Below are positions 1-13,100 of a stretch of 64,000 nucleotides of DNA, in pieces (within the stretch, counting starts at the first letter, position 1; each line of letters begins with the position of its first letter). Both the position numbers and the translations under genes were made by a program. Below the pieces are notes generated by a model, which saw nothing but the letters and a program-made list of their open reading frames with translations, made no database searches and was not told where the DNA came from. Origin of the DNA: Echinarachnius parma (lineage: Eukaryota > Echinodermata > Echinoidea > Clypeasteroida > Echinarachniidae); NCBI GenBank assembly GCA_037951105.1, contig JBAMJV010003014.1:62001-126000 (forward strand). Reading direction: 5' to 3'.

Positions 1-670
1 TTATTAAATTCAAACCCCATGCATGATTTTTAAAAAGGGTCAATTTAAACCACCAATGCATACAATTCAGTGAGCGAAGCTTATGTTTATAAATGCCAAA
101 GTTTTGATTAACAAATATAATTATTGTAATGGAATATCGAAGACTGCAAATAAAACCATCCAAGTGTTGTTGTCGAAGAAGTCACAAGTAATGTGTGAAA
201 TGCATGAAAAACATGGTTTTACACATGATTGCAGATTATGCAAAACGGAACTGGGTAGATTTGTGTAGGCAGCGTATGAGCACTGACCAATCAACAACAT
301 AAACATAACCAAATTATTGATTTGCTGGATGTAATTGCCTCCCTGCTCAGTGTTAATTGTAGACCAAGGTTCCTATGTTATTTATAGATGGGAAGAGGAG
401 GAGCAAATTGTTTGGTTAGTCATCGCTAATTGGATGTCTGTAGGTCACATGGATTCAGTTGCGTATAGCTAGGATTTTCCAGTGGGGTTGGGGGTGGGTA
501 GCGGAAGGGGGGGGGGGGGGGCTTGCACTTTCATGAGGGGGCACATGCAGGTTTTCAGCTGATAAGCTAAAAATAAAAAATATCTTCACCTGTATAGGTG
601 GCCAAAATGATTATACATTTATAACCGTTTCAGCAAGTCTGATTGATTTGCTATAACTCTGTATTCTTCA
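1..670. other. No gene seen
   Basis: AT-rich unique-looking DNA. Only a G tract at about 508-522 stands out. Confidence 0.5.
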
Positions 671-679
671 TAGACCCTA

Positions 680-1136
680 GCCTAAAACGGGATGAACGTG
701 AGACAACGCGGGGGGACGGAATGGGCAAACGTGATAGGCCGCGTTGCCGTGGATGCCGGGCCAGATTTTTAAACTGTCAAAAAATTTGCCACGGCAGTCA
801 CGGTGCGGATGAGAAGCCTAGCAGGCCAAAGTAAAACGGGGTGAACGCAACAAAGCGTGACAGTACATAATATGCCGTAACAAAACTTGGAGGCTGTCCG
901 TAGTAGGACGGGAAAGGACCGTGAGATGTCGGGGAATGTCTTCCTGTCCTACTTCGGACAGCCTCCAAGTTTTGTTACGGCCTGTCACGTTTTGTTGCGT
1001 TCACCCCGTTTTACCACGGCCTGCTAGGTTGCCGTGGCAAATTTGTTGACAGTTTAAAAATCTGGCCCGGCGTACACGGCAGTCACGTTTGCCCATTCCG
1101 TCCCCCCGCGTTGTCTCACGTCCATCCCCTTTTGTC
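680..1136. mobile_element. Foldback (long inverted repeat) element
   Basis: The left arm (680-914) and right arm (941-1136) are reverse complements with a few indels, around a loop of about 26 bases. Examples are aacttggaggctgtccg with its complement, and gagacaacgcggggggacgg with its complement. The unit is GC-rich against AT-rich flanks and non-coding. Probably a non-autonomous DNA transposon. Confidence 0.8.
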
Positions 1137-1139
1137 CAC

Positions 1140-1868
1140 GGTGGCCTGAAACGGGGCTGCCGTGGCCGCCGGGGACATAGTGTAAACCTAGCATTAATCA
1201 AATAGTCATGAACAGTTACAAAAATTAAAGCCTTAACATATTCTTAAAACATCAGTTTTGGTCTGTGACAAATTTTGAGTCACTATACTTTCACAAATGT
1301 TTTGTAATAATCTTCACATGATATGTGGACTGGTATAACATAAAAAAAAAAAAGGTTTATATCAGTAGGAAATATAATTAATTTTAGCCTTCTTTCTCTA
1401 GAGCATGGCATTGCCTTTAATTCTTATTTTTCTCATATTTCTTTCATGCATATTAAATGCATGCATTTAATTACTTTCCCATTTTAATTTATTGTTACCA
1501 GAGCATTGCAGCGCCTTGAATTCTTCACATTTTTTTTGGCATTGCTCAACTCATGGTGTCTAGCATCAAGTTGCTTATTAAGTGAGGCATTAAATATTCA
1601 TTCTGAAACACACCCTGCTGGTTGCTTGGATACGCTGCATCTCCTTTCTATCTCAACTGATATTCATCTTTGTCTTCCCATGTGTTTACTAGTCAGGTTC
1701 TTAAAAAGGTATAAAGGGGGTGTTGCTATGTTTGGGGGGGGGGGGGGGGGGGGGGAGGGGAGAGGCACAGGGGGCATGTACACCCTAATAACATTTTCCT
1801 CATCAACAAAATGAACTCTTAATAGTTCTCACATGCATTGTTGTATATATGACATGTATTACCAATAG
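1140..1868. other. No gene seen; simple tracts
   Basis: AT-rich sequence with an A run near 1,345 and a long G run at about 1,733-1,755. No coding signal. Confidence 0.5.
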
Positions 1869-1871
1869 AAG

Positions 1872-2010
1872 TATGGATCAGGTCTCGGTTTTCTGAATTT
1901 CTCATCGTTATGAAGATATTTATGATTGAAATGTTTGAATCTGAAAGTCTGCTTGGGAGCATTTCAACCGTGTACAAGTTTATGGCAATGAGTTAGCAAA
2001 TATGTTTTTT
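1872..2010 (+). repeat. Diverged fragment of the 380 bp MITE family
   Basis: The order of blocks (atggatcaggt, tttctgaatttctc, gatatttatgattgaa, accgtgtacaa) matches the complete copies at 10,579, 39,096 and 52,994, but the ends are gone. Confidence 0.55.
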
Positions 2011-2019
2011 GAAAACAGA

Positions 2020-2185
2020 TTTTTGTCAACTCTTTTATTCATGGATAAGTTATGATATTTATAAGTTCGCATCATCAGAGATAATATCATCTATTGTCAA
2101 ATTTGTGGCTAGGGCGTTTCCCAAAACGTATTTAGCTATTTACAATTGATAAATATCTATATAGCGATGAGCTTGTTTCAGTCAG
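2020..2185 (+). repeat. Dispersed direct repeat, copy 1
   Basis: This block is about 90% like 3,474-3,640 by eye (gttcgcatcatcagagataa, agggcgtttcccaaaacgta). No terminal repeats seen; origin unknown. Confidence 0.65.
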
Positions 2186-2552
2186 AATGCAACTCAGCCC
2201 GATTCCACTGTATTTATTCATATCGTATTCATAGATTTCCGAACCGCACGCACCAATGAGCAAAGCAGAGAGGTATTATTTTGAGCTTTATGGAACCTTA
2301 ACATAGTCTTTAATGAATGAATGTGGTATCAAATGTTAGAGGAAGAATCATATTTTATGTCTATCATAATTAATCAAGTATTAAATCAAATTTTACCAGT
2401 GCAATTTGTTGTCAAATATCACCAAAAAATAATAAGTTCAGAGGTAAAAAATAACAGTTTATGCTTCTTGCGTCTCATTGATTTTATAATCATTGTAAAG
2501 CATGTTTTATACTCTTTCAGGATACGTAGGTTTTATTTTGTTGCGTTGGATA

Positions 2553-2881
2553 ATCGGGTCAGGAGCCAAGAAAATACCACTCAGGTACAAATTAAGAACA
2601 ACTAAAATGCGAACGAGCATTCCCATTGGATGGTACGAAGGGGTGTGTTTGAAGCGGGCCAGTGATTGGCCTCATTCAAATAACGCAATACCAGGCTCCC
2701 CTCGGAACAACGCGCTGTGCGGGGAAAGAGAAATTCTCTCTCCCCCTCTCTCTTCTTCGCGGGACGTGGAGAATCTGCGTGATGCTGATTCAACCAATCA
2801 ACGGGCTGGATTGCCGCTGAAAGCCAACAATATGATATTTTATTTTGTCCTTTGCTGGTCTTTGTTGGCTCCTGACCCGAT
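2553..2881. mobile_element. Tc1/mariner-type MITE
   Basis: A 17-base perfect terminal inverted repeat (atcgggtcaggagccaa) is flanked by TA on both sides, which fits the TA target duplication of Tc1/mariner elements. The 329 bp interior is relatively GC-rich, holds CCAAT-like boxes and codes for nothing recognisable. Confidence 0.8.
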
Positions 2882-3473
2882 TAAGAAATAAACGGCTTCA
2901 AAATTGACATATTTGTAAAGTGTATTAAATTACCTTTCATATGGTATAAATATGAAGGAGACGCAAGTACATTTTGTAAGTTTTCAAGCCGAATGAAAAA
3001 GAACTTTCAAAAACGAATTTTGTCAAGTTATTACACTTGATTTTCATCTTTTTGTCGTTGTTGAATTAAAAATATAATTATATGGAAGCAAAGAATGACA
3101 TATTTTCTACAATGTCATATATCACATTGTACAATTGGTTATTGCAAACTGAAGTTATCGCATTTTTAAAATGATGTATCTCCAGCCGAGTACTATTCGG
3201 GTGAGAAAGTTTGATAGTTGGAATCTGAATAAAACGAGCGTTTTAGCCTCATTAAAACATGCTTTGCTCTATGACTGGTTTGCATCAAGAGAAAGTTAGC
3301 AATCGGGCGCATTTAGAGAACACACCGTGCCTCTTTACTCGTCACGTTCTCATAAAAGGGTGTTACTCTAAATAGAGGGAGGCACAGGGGGTACATACTT
3401 TCTCTTTAATTTTAAATTAGAACAATAAAAAACAAACAAACTTAAAACGGGGAGATATAGTCATCTTGAAGAC

Positions 3474-3640
3474 TTTTTTTGTCAACTCTTTTAGTTCTAT
3501 TCATGGATAAGTTCTGATATATTTTAGTTCGCATCATCAGAGATAAAATCATCTATTGTCAAATTTGTGGTAGGGCGTTTCCCAAAACGTACTTAGCTTT
3601 ACAATTGATAAATATCTATAAAGCCACGAGCTTGTTTGCA
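3474..3640 (+). repeat. Dispersed direct repeat, copy 2
   Basis: Second copy of the block at 2,020-2,185. The sequence after it (gcatcaagagaaagtgagca) also recurs at 3,284-3,345, so a larger repeat is broken up here. Confidence 0.65.
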
Positions 3641-3765
3641 TCAAGAGAAAGTGAGCAACCTGGCACAGGTAGAGAACACACCCTTCCTCTTTATGCATGC
3701 AACCGTGATCAGTGGCATTGCATGCCAGTCGGACAGATTTGGGGAGGGGGCGAGGGGCACTCAAT

Positions 3766-4000
3766 TATTAAAAAAAAATATTATTTATTAATTATTATTA
3801 TTATTGTTATTAATATTATTATTATTATTTATTATTATTATTATTTTTTTATTTTTTTATTTTTTTTTGGGGGGGGGGGGGGGGGCACGGCACACCTATT
3901 GTATTTTTTTACTACAAATTTCCCCTTATATTATTGTTTTTGTCAAATTATTGGGGGGGGGGGCACCTCCACATGTCCCCCCTTTAGCTACACCACTGAT
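3766..4000. repeat. ATT microsatellite and poly-T/poly-G tracts
   Basis: Runs of ATT, T and G (G runs at about 3,869-3,885 and 3,953-3,963), then ctttagctacaccactgatg, a phrase whose complement recurs at 16,590. Confidence 0.8.
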
Positions 4001-4004
4001 GGTG

Positions 4005-5183
4005 ATTTAGATGAAATGAAAGCTTCATTGGCAAGTCTAGCTATCAGTAGGTAAATCCTAGCTGTCATGGGCGAAAGGATGATATGTGTCTTCATACATC
4101 ACGCACCCCCGCAACAGGTTTTTTAGAAATCGTTAGATTGGAAAGGTTAGCTAGGTACCATTAGATTGTAGTGAACGTCTAATTCTTCCCCTGCTATGTA
4201 CGTACGATATCAGGCACGCCAAGTTTAGTGAACTGTGGTTTATTTGATGTTATTAAGAATGCCAAGCGTAAGACTACGAGGTCTGTTAGAAATGTGGACA
4301 TTCATCAACAGATGTTGTTTTGTACTAGCTAAATTCATCTGCAAGTTCCAATCATTCTAATCATCAGATTGCTGTCCTTTTCTCGTCAGTTTTTAATACA
4401 CGCTTACACTATTGGATCATTTTCCATTGGTTAAAATATCAATTTGAAGTAATTTCCTGCAATGTGCATTGAATGGTTCATCTTTATCTTTGACTTTTAA
4501 CAGTTTGCTCAGTGTATAAATTCCATATTTCTCATTTGTGTGACAGTCATTTGAAGAAAAAAAAGAGATATATCTTGAGAGAAATTTAGTTTTATGTATA
4601 TTAACATGTTCAACTGTCTATTACTCAATTTGATTTACATTCCATAATAGTTTTTAAAATGCTTTAACCCCTGATTTATCCATTGAATATTGTATATTGT
4701 GTTCTCTGCATCAACCATTTTTTTCTCGCATTTGCATGTTTTTTGTGTGAAAATATATGTTTCCTGCATGCTATCATTCTTGCTTTACTTGTACCATTTA
4801 CATTCATTTATTTTAACATTTTCCATTTAATCCTTAACCATCTTAAACATTTAGAAATTGAAATTGATCATTGGATAGTATTACAAATAACAATTACAAT
4901 TGTAGGATTTTTTTTCTAGTGGACTAAATTAAGCTGCATTTTAATGTTTGCATACAAATTATGTGAAATTATTTTTTGCTTAATTAATCCATACTTTTTA
5001 TTACTGCCAATCATAACACAAGTCAATGAAATAATGATTAGTATCACTTACTGTAGGAAAGGAAAAGTTTTCCCAATAACATTCTTTATGCTACAATTTC
5101 TTCCATATCGAAAACGTGTAAACTATACACAGAATTTCAGATCGTAACGTATCTTTCTTTGTGTTATTCTTTCATAACTGCAG
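4005..5183. other. No gene seen upstream of gene 1
   Basis: AT-rich, with no convincing coding frame. The gene 1 promoter may lie here or further upstream; no TATA or initiator could be assigned. Confidence 0.4.
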
Positions 5184-5494
5184 GTACAACATGGAACCAA
5201 TACTGTTGCTACCCATCTAAAGAGTTTCTTGTGACAGAAAGAACATGCAATATTCATCCGTGCGATGCGGACTAAAAAACAGACGTGTGCCGCCTGTGAC
5301 AAACCATCAAAAGAGTTTGTAGCAACTCACAAGCATGCAGCATTCATCTTCTTCATGTGGGCTGTAAACGCTGTAAACAAACAGAATGTCTATATATTCT
5401 AGTGACTGTTCGAGCTTGCGGTACTTGTGTTGCCTAGATCCGATAGTGATCTAGTAACTGGGATCTGACAAAGCATGCAATATCTATCTGCACC
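5184..5494 (+). other. Probable 5' UTR part of gene 1 exon 1, with an upstream ORF
   Basis: A good 3' splice site (ttcataactgcag) ends at 5,183, so this stretch is probably transcribed leader joined to the giant coding exon. It holds a nine-codon upstream ORF starting at the ATG at 5,191. It also contains three diverged copies of a block with the core catgcaatattcatc, near 5,230, 5,335 and 5,475; the last runs into the start codon. The upstream first exon and promoter were not identified. Confidence 0.4.
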
Positions 5495-8400
5495 ATGTGG
5501 GCCACTAGGAGACAGGATTCTGTGTCCACGTACGAGGAGGTGGAGAGTCTGCACAGCCACCAGTGCTCCACCTTCACTTCTCAGGAAGGCAGCAGTTGTC
5601 CCAGTCGTCTGGAGAGCTTTGGTGGGAGCTCGGCCGGAAGCCTGGATCATGGCCTTCCTCCCCAGTATGCCAACCACCCGCCAGTGTTCTCTGCGTACAA
5701 CTCCGGTGCAGCCCTCGTTGACCCAAGGTTGCTTCACCCGGAGCTGCAGTCACCAGGGTCAACAGATTCGTCATCCAGAGCAACGTCTGGTATCAGCTTT
5801 CCACAAAGTCCTGGTGATTATGCAACACCTAACTCAATGGACGTCACACAGGGAGAGGTGGAGGAGAAGGGCGAGGAAGCGGATGTGAATGCATCTGTTG
5901 CTAAGTGGGTGAATCAGTCCTACATAGAGTCTCCTGGTACGGAGAAGGATTCAAAGAGTGGATTGTCACCCAAGGCCAGACGAGAAAGCCAAGACCGGCG
6001 GCCATCCCGTGGTGACAGCATTGAAGCTGATGCATCACCAGTGACATACCGCAGCATGTCTCCTGCACAGCCCTACATGAGAACAGCAAGCCTTGATAGC
6101 AGTTTTCACCACCATGGGGCTCCAGGGGGACTCGGAGCACCCTGGACACCTGCAGAGAATGTCCTGATGACTCTGGGATTCGGTGCTATGGACTTTGGAA
6201 TCCCAGAACGATTCATGCCATCCTGGAGAGATAACATGATCAAGAAGAGAATCGGAGAGCTGAATAGTATGCTCTCTGGGCATCAGCGCAACCAAAGAAA
6301 TCCAAATGGCCCCCCTCTCAGCAGACAGACATCCGATGCAGACACTTGTGAAGACTTCAGTATTAATCCAAAGCCAAGAGTTTCCCCTCCTTCACCCATT
6401 CATGAACAAAGAGAGAAGGAACATAAAGCTAATAGAGCAGCAGCTGCAAATAAAGTTGAACCAAATGCATCAGATGCCAAGAAAACAAATCCAAGTCCAC
6501 AGCCGAGTGAGAAACAAAAACAGTTAGAAAAGTTGAGCATGTTGAGGAGACGGTTTAAGAAGGCAGCCACTGTCTGTAGCTTTGGTTCTCACATGTTACG
6601 CCAACATTCCTCTCAACCAAACAGTGCCAACTCAAGCCCATGTAATACTCCCGAGCTTCAAAGAAAACAGAGTTTATCAAATGGGAAAAAATACAACATG
6701 CGTAATAGTGAGCGTGGCAGTGCCAAAGACCGTCGCAGGAAGTACATAAATCGCCAGAGTTCATTGCCAATATCTCTAGAGACATTACCGGAGGAGGATG
6801 AAGGTCAGAGGTCCAAGCCTCAAAGTATGTCCGACTCCTTCATGGCTCAGAGGTCTATTAGCATAGATGTCAAGAAGGGTCATCCAACTGTGCCTCCACT
6901 TAAAATAGTGACCGAGCAAGCCAGCCTGGAAATCTCAGAAGCCAAATCGTACTTGCCAAAACAGGAATCAAAAGATGAAGCAATAGCAGACATGAACGAG
7001 GCCAAGAAAGACATGCTGAATATGGAGCAGTATCTCAAAGTTATCAAAACTATGATCGACTCCAAAGATTCAGGCATTGGCAATGATCCATCAAATGAAG
7101 GAAGTCCCCAGCTATCACCCCGTGCAAGTGCCACAGGTAATGACTGCATCGGACTACCAGAGACTATCAAACAAAGCATCAGGAGTAATTGGGATAATGA
7201 TACTAATATCCGAGAGCCAAAACAGACTGCTTCTAAAGCGGTGCATGAGCAACTGATGGACTATCAATCCAGTGCAAAAGCTACACATTCTGTGCCTCAA
7301 AAGGGAAACCTGAAACATGGTCAAGAACCAGTCAATCCTGCTAATAAAGTGGACATTGGTGTAGATCAGCAAGCAACAAATATACGGAAGTTGCATAACC
7401 GTGAAAGTGTTGATTTGACTAGAAAGGACAAACACCGATCTTCAGATAGAAAGTCTGTTGTACATCCACCTCGGCCAACTAAGAGACCATCTCTCATAGC
7501 CATGCAGGAAGCCTTCTGTCAGACTGTAATGGAGGAAGATGAGGAGGAACTTGAGAATGATGTCTTTGACAAAAGGCAAGGAAAAAAGGTGGATGCGTGG
7601 GCCATCAATGATATCAATGTTGCAGTTCAGACAAGTCCTAGCCTTATGTCGCCAGCTCTTTCTCCCCTCTGCGCTGGTCCTGGCTTCACACTCTCCTTTT
7701 ATGAGAATTATCAAGAGAACAAGAAGTCCATGGCTAAATTGGATCATGAGAGAAGGTCTTTGACCATTGTGAACCCTGATAATATGATGTTTGAGATCAA
7801 CCAGCGTGCCTTTAATATGGAGGATGACAGTTCTTCCACAGGAACGGACAACACACAGGCGACAGATCTGTCCATCTTCTCTAATCTGGACAACTCATTT
7901 GGACATCAGGAGGAAGAAAAAATTTCCTCTGCTTACGACCAGAATCTTTTAGTGGATCAAGTGAATGGTGAAACAAGAAGAAGTATAGTTAGACAAGAGA
8001 GTAGCAATTCTGGTTCTTTGCAAGAGAGCAGACCAAGTCATACAAACAAACATCAGGATGTTGCGCTTCACAGTGGTTCGTCAAGTACAAGTGACATTGG
8101 AAAGTCCAATATGCTCCATGTGAAAGTCGACTACACCACCACTGACGATGGCTCAGATGAAAGAGGAATGGATACTTCGCAGACTGGGTCTGCCTATTCA
8201 ACTCTCTCACATGAGTTTAATGTCCCACCTATTTCACAGGCAAGCAGTGGTATCTACCAGTTTATGAAAGCTGAACATGATATCCCTGATGTTCCCAAGA
8301 TACGAGCCAGTGTGGTGAGTTCAGACATCGGACGCCAGTATGAGGCCCTCCTGAAGAGTGCCTTAGAGAAAGAAAGAGCCAGAAAGCACTTGACAGTTGC

Positions 8401-10131
8401 AGAGACCCTCCATCTGGCCTTGGTGAAGCTGGAAGCAATCGTCGAAGGAGAGCAATTGTGTAGACACACTCAGCTCGGTGATAGCAGTGGGGCAGAAAGC
8501 CACTGTAAATTCTGCGATTCACATAGGAAATTCTCAGCAGCTGGAAGAAAACTAAATCCAGAACTGCAAAAGAGACATTCTATCAGACAAGATACATCAG
8601 GAGGTGTAGTGAGACAACTAACTGTGGGAAGTCACAACGGGATTGGTCATCGTGGAATTGAGAGAACTAGATCAGCACCAAATGAACTTGTGAAAAGACC
8701 ACGTCAGGAGGAGGGAACTAGGGGAGCAGAGGCCAGGGTCAACTCTGTCTCATCAGACTTCAATGATGCAGCAATGAGTGTTACAGGAGATAACCTGCTG
8801 GTGGATCTGGACAAGGTGTCGGAGGAACTGCCTACTGATGCGACTCTGTCAGGAATAACCGAGGCAGATGTTAAGTCCATCCAGGCTTTCCATGTCCTGC
8901 ATGAGAATGGAACTCCTGGCAATGGCAAGAGAGATGTCCAGGGAGGCCAAGGCAAGAAAGGACCAAAGGATACTCAGTTGCAGAGACGAAGAAGTCTCTT
9001 TGCTATGTCTAGTAAGAGTGGATCAAGACTGTTACTAGGTCGTGCAGCCAATCTGCGTTCAAGGTCTCTGTCAAGACAAGCCAGCATGCATTCAGGTGAT
9101 GCTGACTCTTGCAGATCGGACGTCATGTCCAGTCATGAAAGTGATGTGTTCACTGAAGAAACTGAGAAGATGGAACCTGTAGACACTGTCAAAGAATCTG
9201 GAACTCAACAGTCAGTTGTTGGTAAACAAAGGAGACCTCAGTTAGCTGCAAGTTTCTCCATGGAATCGAATATTCCACTTGAAAGAAACAAAGATGTTGG
9301 AACTGATGAGAAGTCGAAGCTGAAGTTGTCAAGTCAAAACAGCATGTGCTACATCGTAGTCAACTCTTGTCAGACTGTTCCTAAAACTGAATGTCAAGAG
9401 CAAGATGCAGTTGATCAACAGCAGAATCTAAGTGGTAACCATGGGAATCTGCTAAGAACAGATTCATATGAGAGGCCTCCAGAACCTCTAGTTGTACCCC
9501 CTTGCTCACCTTGTCAGAAGTCACCTCTCGCCTCCAAAGCCCCATCACCCTTCTCTCAGCGGAATCTCTCTCCAGCCTCATCGGTGTGTGGCCTCCTCTC
9601 CCCGATGTCACCAGCACCAAAGTCCCCTCCCGTCATCGACACCGCTAGAGTGGGGGACTACCCCGTTAATGAACCAACTCGTACAGTGAGCGTGTCGCCC
9701 ACCATCAATCTCTCCGTCTCAACCCCACCCGCGGAAGTCACTGTGGAAATCAATGCTGCATCTGTCGGCTCGACTTCTCATCAAGATTCAGACCCCACCA
9801 AGGCATCCTTTAATCGGGGACAATCAAAGTTCAGATCAGAGGTTTTCCTCCAGTTACCCGAACCGTTGTCCACTGGAAGCCCAGAAAAGAGCAGTGAAGG
9901 GACTGTACGTCCTCACCCAGCTGTTGCGATACTAGCATCGACTTTCAGTCAGGAAAATATGCCGTCGTTTGATCAACTTTGCGATAAGGCAGACAAAATC
10001 CTAACTAACCTCAAAGTCATGAAGGAACCAGCGAGCGAGGAGAAAAAGACACAGGTCACGCAACTTAATCTTAATATGGCACAGTGTGAAGAACACTTTG
10101 GTGAAATTAGAGAGGATGACAAACTAAAAAG
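5495..10131 (+). CDS. Gene 1 exon 1 (coding): giant 4.6 kb exon, disordered region with ITPRID/KRAP-like segment
   Basis: This exon has 1,545 codons plus two bases. The start at 5495 is the first in-frame ATG after an in-frame TGA at 5447-5449, with A at -3. The reading frame runs on to a stop at about 10,162, but an AAAAG/gtattt donor ends the exon at 10,131 in phase 2. The next acceptor, at 13,210, supplies the missing third base. Visible elements are W138 followed by VLMTLGFG at 223-230 and IPERF at 236-240 (ITPRID-like), many RxxS/SP sites, a helical stretch at about 947-988, and a Cys/His cluster (C989, H991, C1004, C1007, H1010). Coding bias is clear over the whole length. Most of the exon should be intrinsically disordered and phosphorylated. 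Confidence 0.9.
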
Positions 10132-13100
10132 GTATTTATCATACCAATTATTAAACCAATGACCAATACTAAAATCATTAATGAATAATTGGCTGTTTAT
10201 GTGTATTCTTAATTTTGGAATAACCTTTTATGTTGGGATTTGCATGATAAAAAAGTTTTAAAAAATTGTAATATTGTAAGAAATTACAACTCGTGAATAC
10301 CTTTCCTTTAAGTTCCACTTAATGAATTTATTTACATACATTTAGATACATACATAATGTTCAGTTGCATTTGTTTGTTAATAACACCTATTTTCAATAA
10401 AGAAAAACACGTACTGTTGAAAACTTCTTATCTATTTTGATAAACGCCTTTGTGATCAGCAGCTACATGTATTTATAAGATAATATTTGTGGAAGCGTGC
10501 TGCCAGTGAAAATTCCCTGCTTTTTTTTGCTTCTTCTTAGAGCTTGAAGTAGTTAAATCTCATCAAACGTTTTCCCTTTTAAAGGGACTTAGTAACATTG
10601 TCCAAATCCTCAAAATCAAATTTGAATTCTAGTGGTTCCCGCATACCTTCCTTGTTGTATTCTTATCAACAAAAAAAGCATGGGACAGGTTTTGGTTTTT
10701 CAAATTTCCCTTTTGTTACAAAGATATGTACGATTGAAGTGTTCAGATAATTAATTATCTGTTGGATTTTCGAAACCGTGTACAAAGTGAGTCAGTGAAT
10801 ATCACTTTGCGTTTTTGCTCATTACTCGGCCATGCAACGTCCATTTGACTTTAAATTTTCACACAATACCCTGTGGACATATCAGATAACAACAATATAC
10901 ATTGCATCAACCATTCATCACTTTTTGCATATGTCAACAAAGTTACTAGATCCCTTTAAGAACCATTATTAAAACTATTATTTTTCTGCTGTGATGCCAA
11001 ACTCAGTGTAAAAAGGGGAAACCTTTGACGTAAGTGAGTAATATGAGTTCTATCGAAAAAACAAAGGTGTACTGTCAAACTAATGGAGCATTAAAGTAGG
11101 TTATAATCTCATGATCGTGTACCCTTAATATGAGCCATAAATAAAACTATTATTTTTTAGTTGTTATGCCACATCCAATTTAAAAGGTTTAACAAAGTTA
11201 AAAGGGGAAACCTTTGACGTATGTGAGTTATGAGTTATAATGAAAAAACAAAGGTGTAATGTAAAAAAAAAACATTCTGTGCTATTTTTGCTTTTTCTTA
11301 CAGCCTTGATGCAGGTTATAATCTCATGATTCTTGTACCATTATGAGCCATAATTACAACCTTTATTTATTGCTGTTATGCCACATCCAATTCAAAAGGT
11401 TGAACAAAGTTAAAAGGGGAGACCTTTGACGTATGCGAGTAATAAGTTCTAAGGAAGAAACAAAGGTGTAATGTACGTAAAATAAAATGAAAATCCTTGC
11501 TATTTTTGCTTTTCTTACAGCCTTGAAGCAGTATAATTATAATCTCATGATTCTTGTAACCTTATGAACCATAAATAAAACCTGTAACTGTTGCTGTTAT
11601 GCCACATCCAATTCAAAAGGTTAAACACAGTTAAAAGGGTAAACCTGTGACGTATGCGAGTAATGATCGAGTTCTAATGAAGAAACAAAGATGTAATGTG
11701 AAGAAAAAAAATTCCCCTGCTATTTTTGCTCTATCTTAGAGAGTTGAAGGAGATTGTAATCTCATCGATCTTATACCATTATAAAAAAAAGCATTATTTG
11801 CTGCTCTGATGCCAAATCCAATGTAAATTAAAAAAATTACGTACATGGCTAATAATAAAGAGAAAAAAAAGTGTAATGTAAAATGAAAATTTTCCCTGCT
11901 ATTTTTGCTCTATCTTACAGCATTGAAGCAGGTTATAATCTCATTGATCTTGTACTCTAATAAATCGTTAATATAAAAAAAGACATTAGTTGCTGTGGTG
12001 ATGAATCCAATGTGAAAAAAAAAACCTTTGACGTACATGAGTTGTAATGAAAGCAATAAAGATGTATGTTGTCCTGAGTGGGTGGAATGAGTAGGCAGGT
12101 GCATGTGGGTATCGTTCTTCCCTCAGGAATGGCTTCTTTATTCAAAGCCTCAATGATTTAGGCCATCAAACCGAATGTGTTTGTCTTCGTAATTGTCTTT
12201 ATATGGTTTTGTATCGCATAATCCAGTGACAGATTGCATTTCAAGCGATGGATGTTGCAAGAAGATAAGGATTACTAGTATAGGGATTGAAGGGATTTGA
12301 TAACTTTTTTGCAACTCACCCAGATTTGATGTACGATGGGTTAAAAATATATGAGGTGGCCCAGAAAAAGTGCTGTTTTAAAAGTTTAAATGTTCACTAA
12401 AAGTCATGTGGCTGTAAAATGAATAAGTGATAATGCAACAAGGTAATAGCTGACTTTTTAGATATTTTTAAAGTGTGGATAATTTGTTTTCTTCAGTAAA
12501 CACATCAAGACAGATTTTGTCTATAGATGCTCTTTAATACCAGAAATGTTAATCATTTTCCAGGTATCAAAGTACATGTATACTGTACTTTGAATATTTG
12601 TCACTGTTTGTCCTCTTATGAACTTTATAAACCATCCTGGCAGAGATGATGTGAATAAGGTCTAGTCTGATGTCAGACCTGGGCCCCCTTTGCAGAAAGA
12701 GATACAATCAATTATAAGATACAGTACAATTAATTGTAAGTCAGATCATGTGTTCTGAATGCGCAAATGTGATTGGATGAAGCACGCAAATGTTCCGACT
12801 TACAATTAATGGTAACTTACAATAAATTGTATCTCTTTCTGCAACAGTGCCCTATTAAACCATCATACATTGACCATGCTCCTCCACCACACCCTAACGA
12901 CCCCTCTCATTCTTCTTATTCTGTTTATAAGACAATACTGAAATTTGACCTGGAATAAGAGGAATTCCATTTAAAAATATTAACCACTATTTGTTCACTT
13001 ATGTACGGTATAAAGCATCCCAGCAGAGATGATGTGAATGGGGTCCAGCCTGATATCAGAGTTGAACCATCATCCACTGACCATGCTCCTCAATCCCACC

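Noticed and set aside
2502-2891. 129-codon frame as a small gene
   Set aside because: It coincides with a MITE bounded by inverted repeats and TA duplications. No protein similarity recognised.
3605-4054. 149-codon frame with runs of Ile/Tyr and Gly
   Set aside because: It is a translation of ATT and G homopolymer tracts.
10132-10164. Extension of the giant exon to the in-frame stop at about 10,162
   Set aside because: The last codons read through a good donor (AAG/gtattt). The phase 2 end matches the acceptor at 13,210, so splicing is the better model, though intron retention could give a short form.
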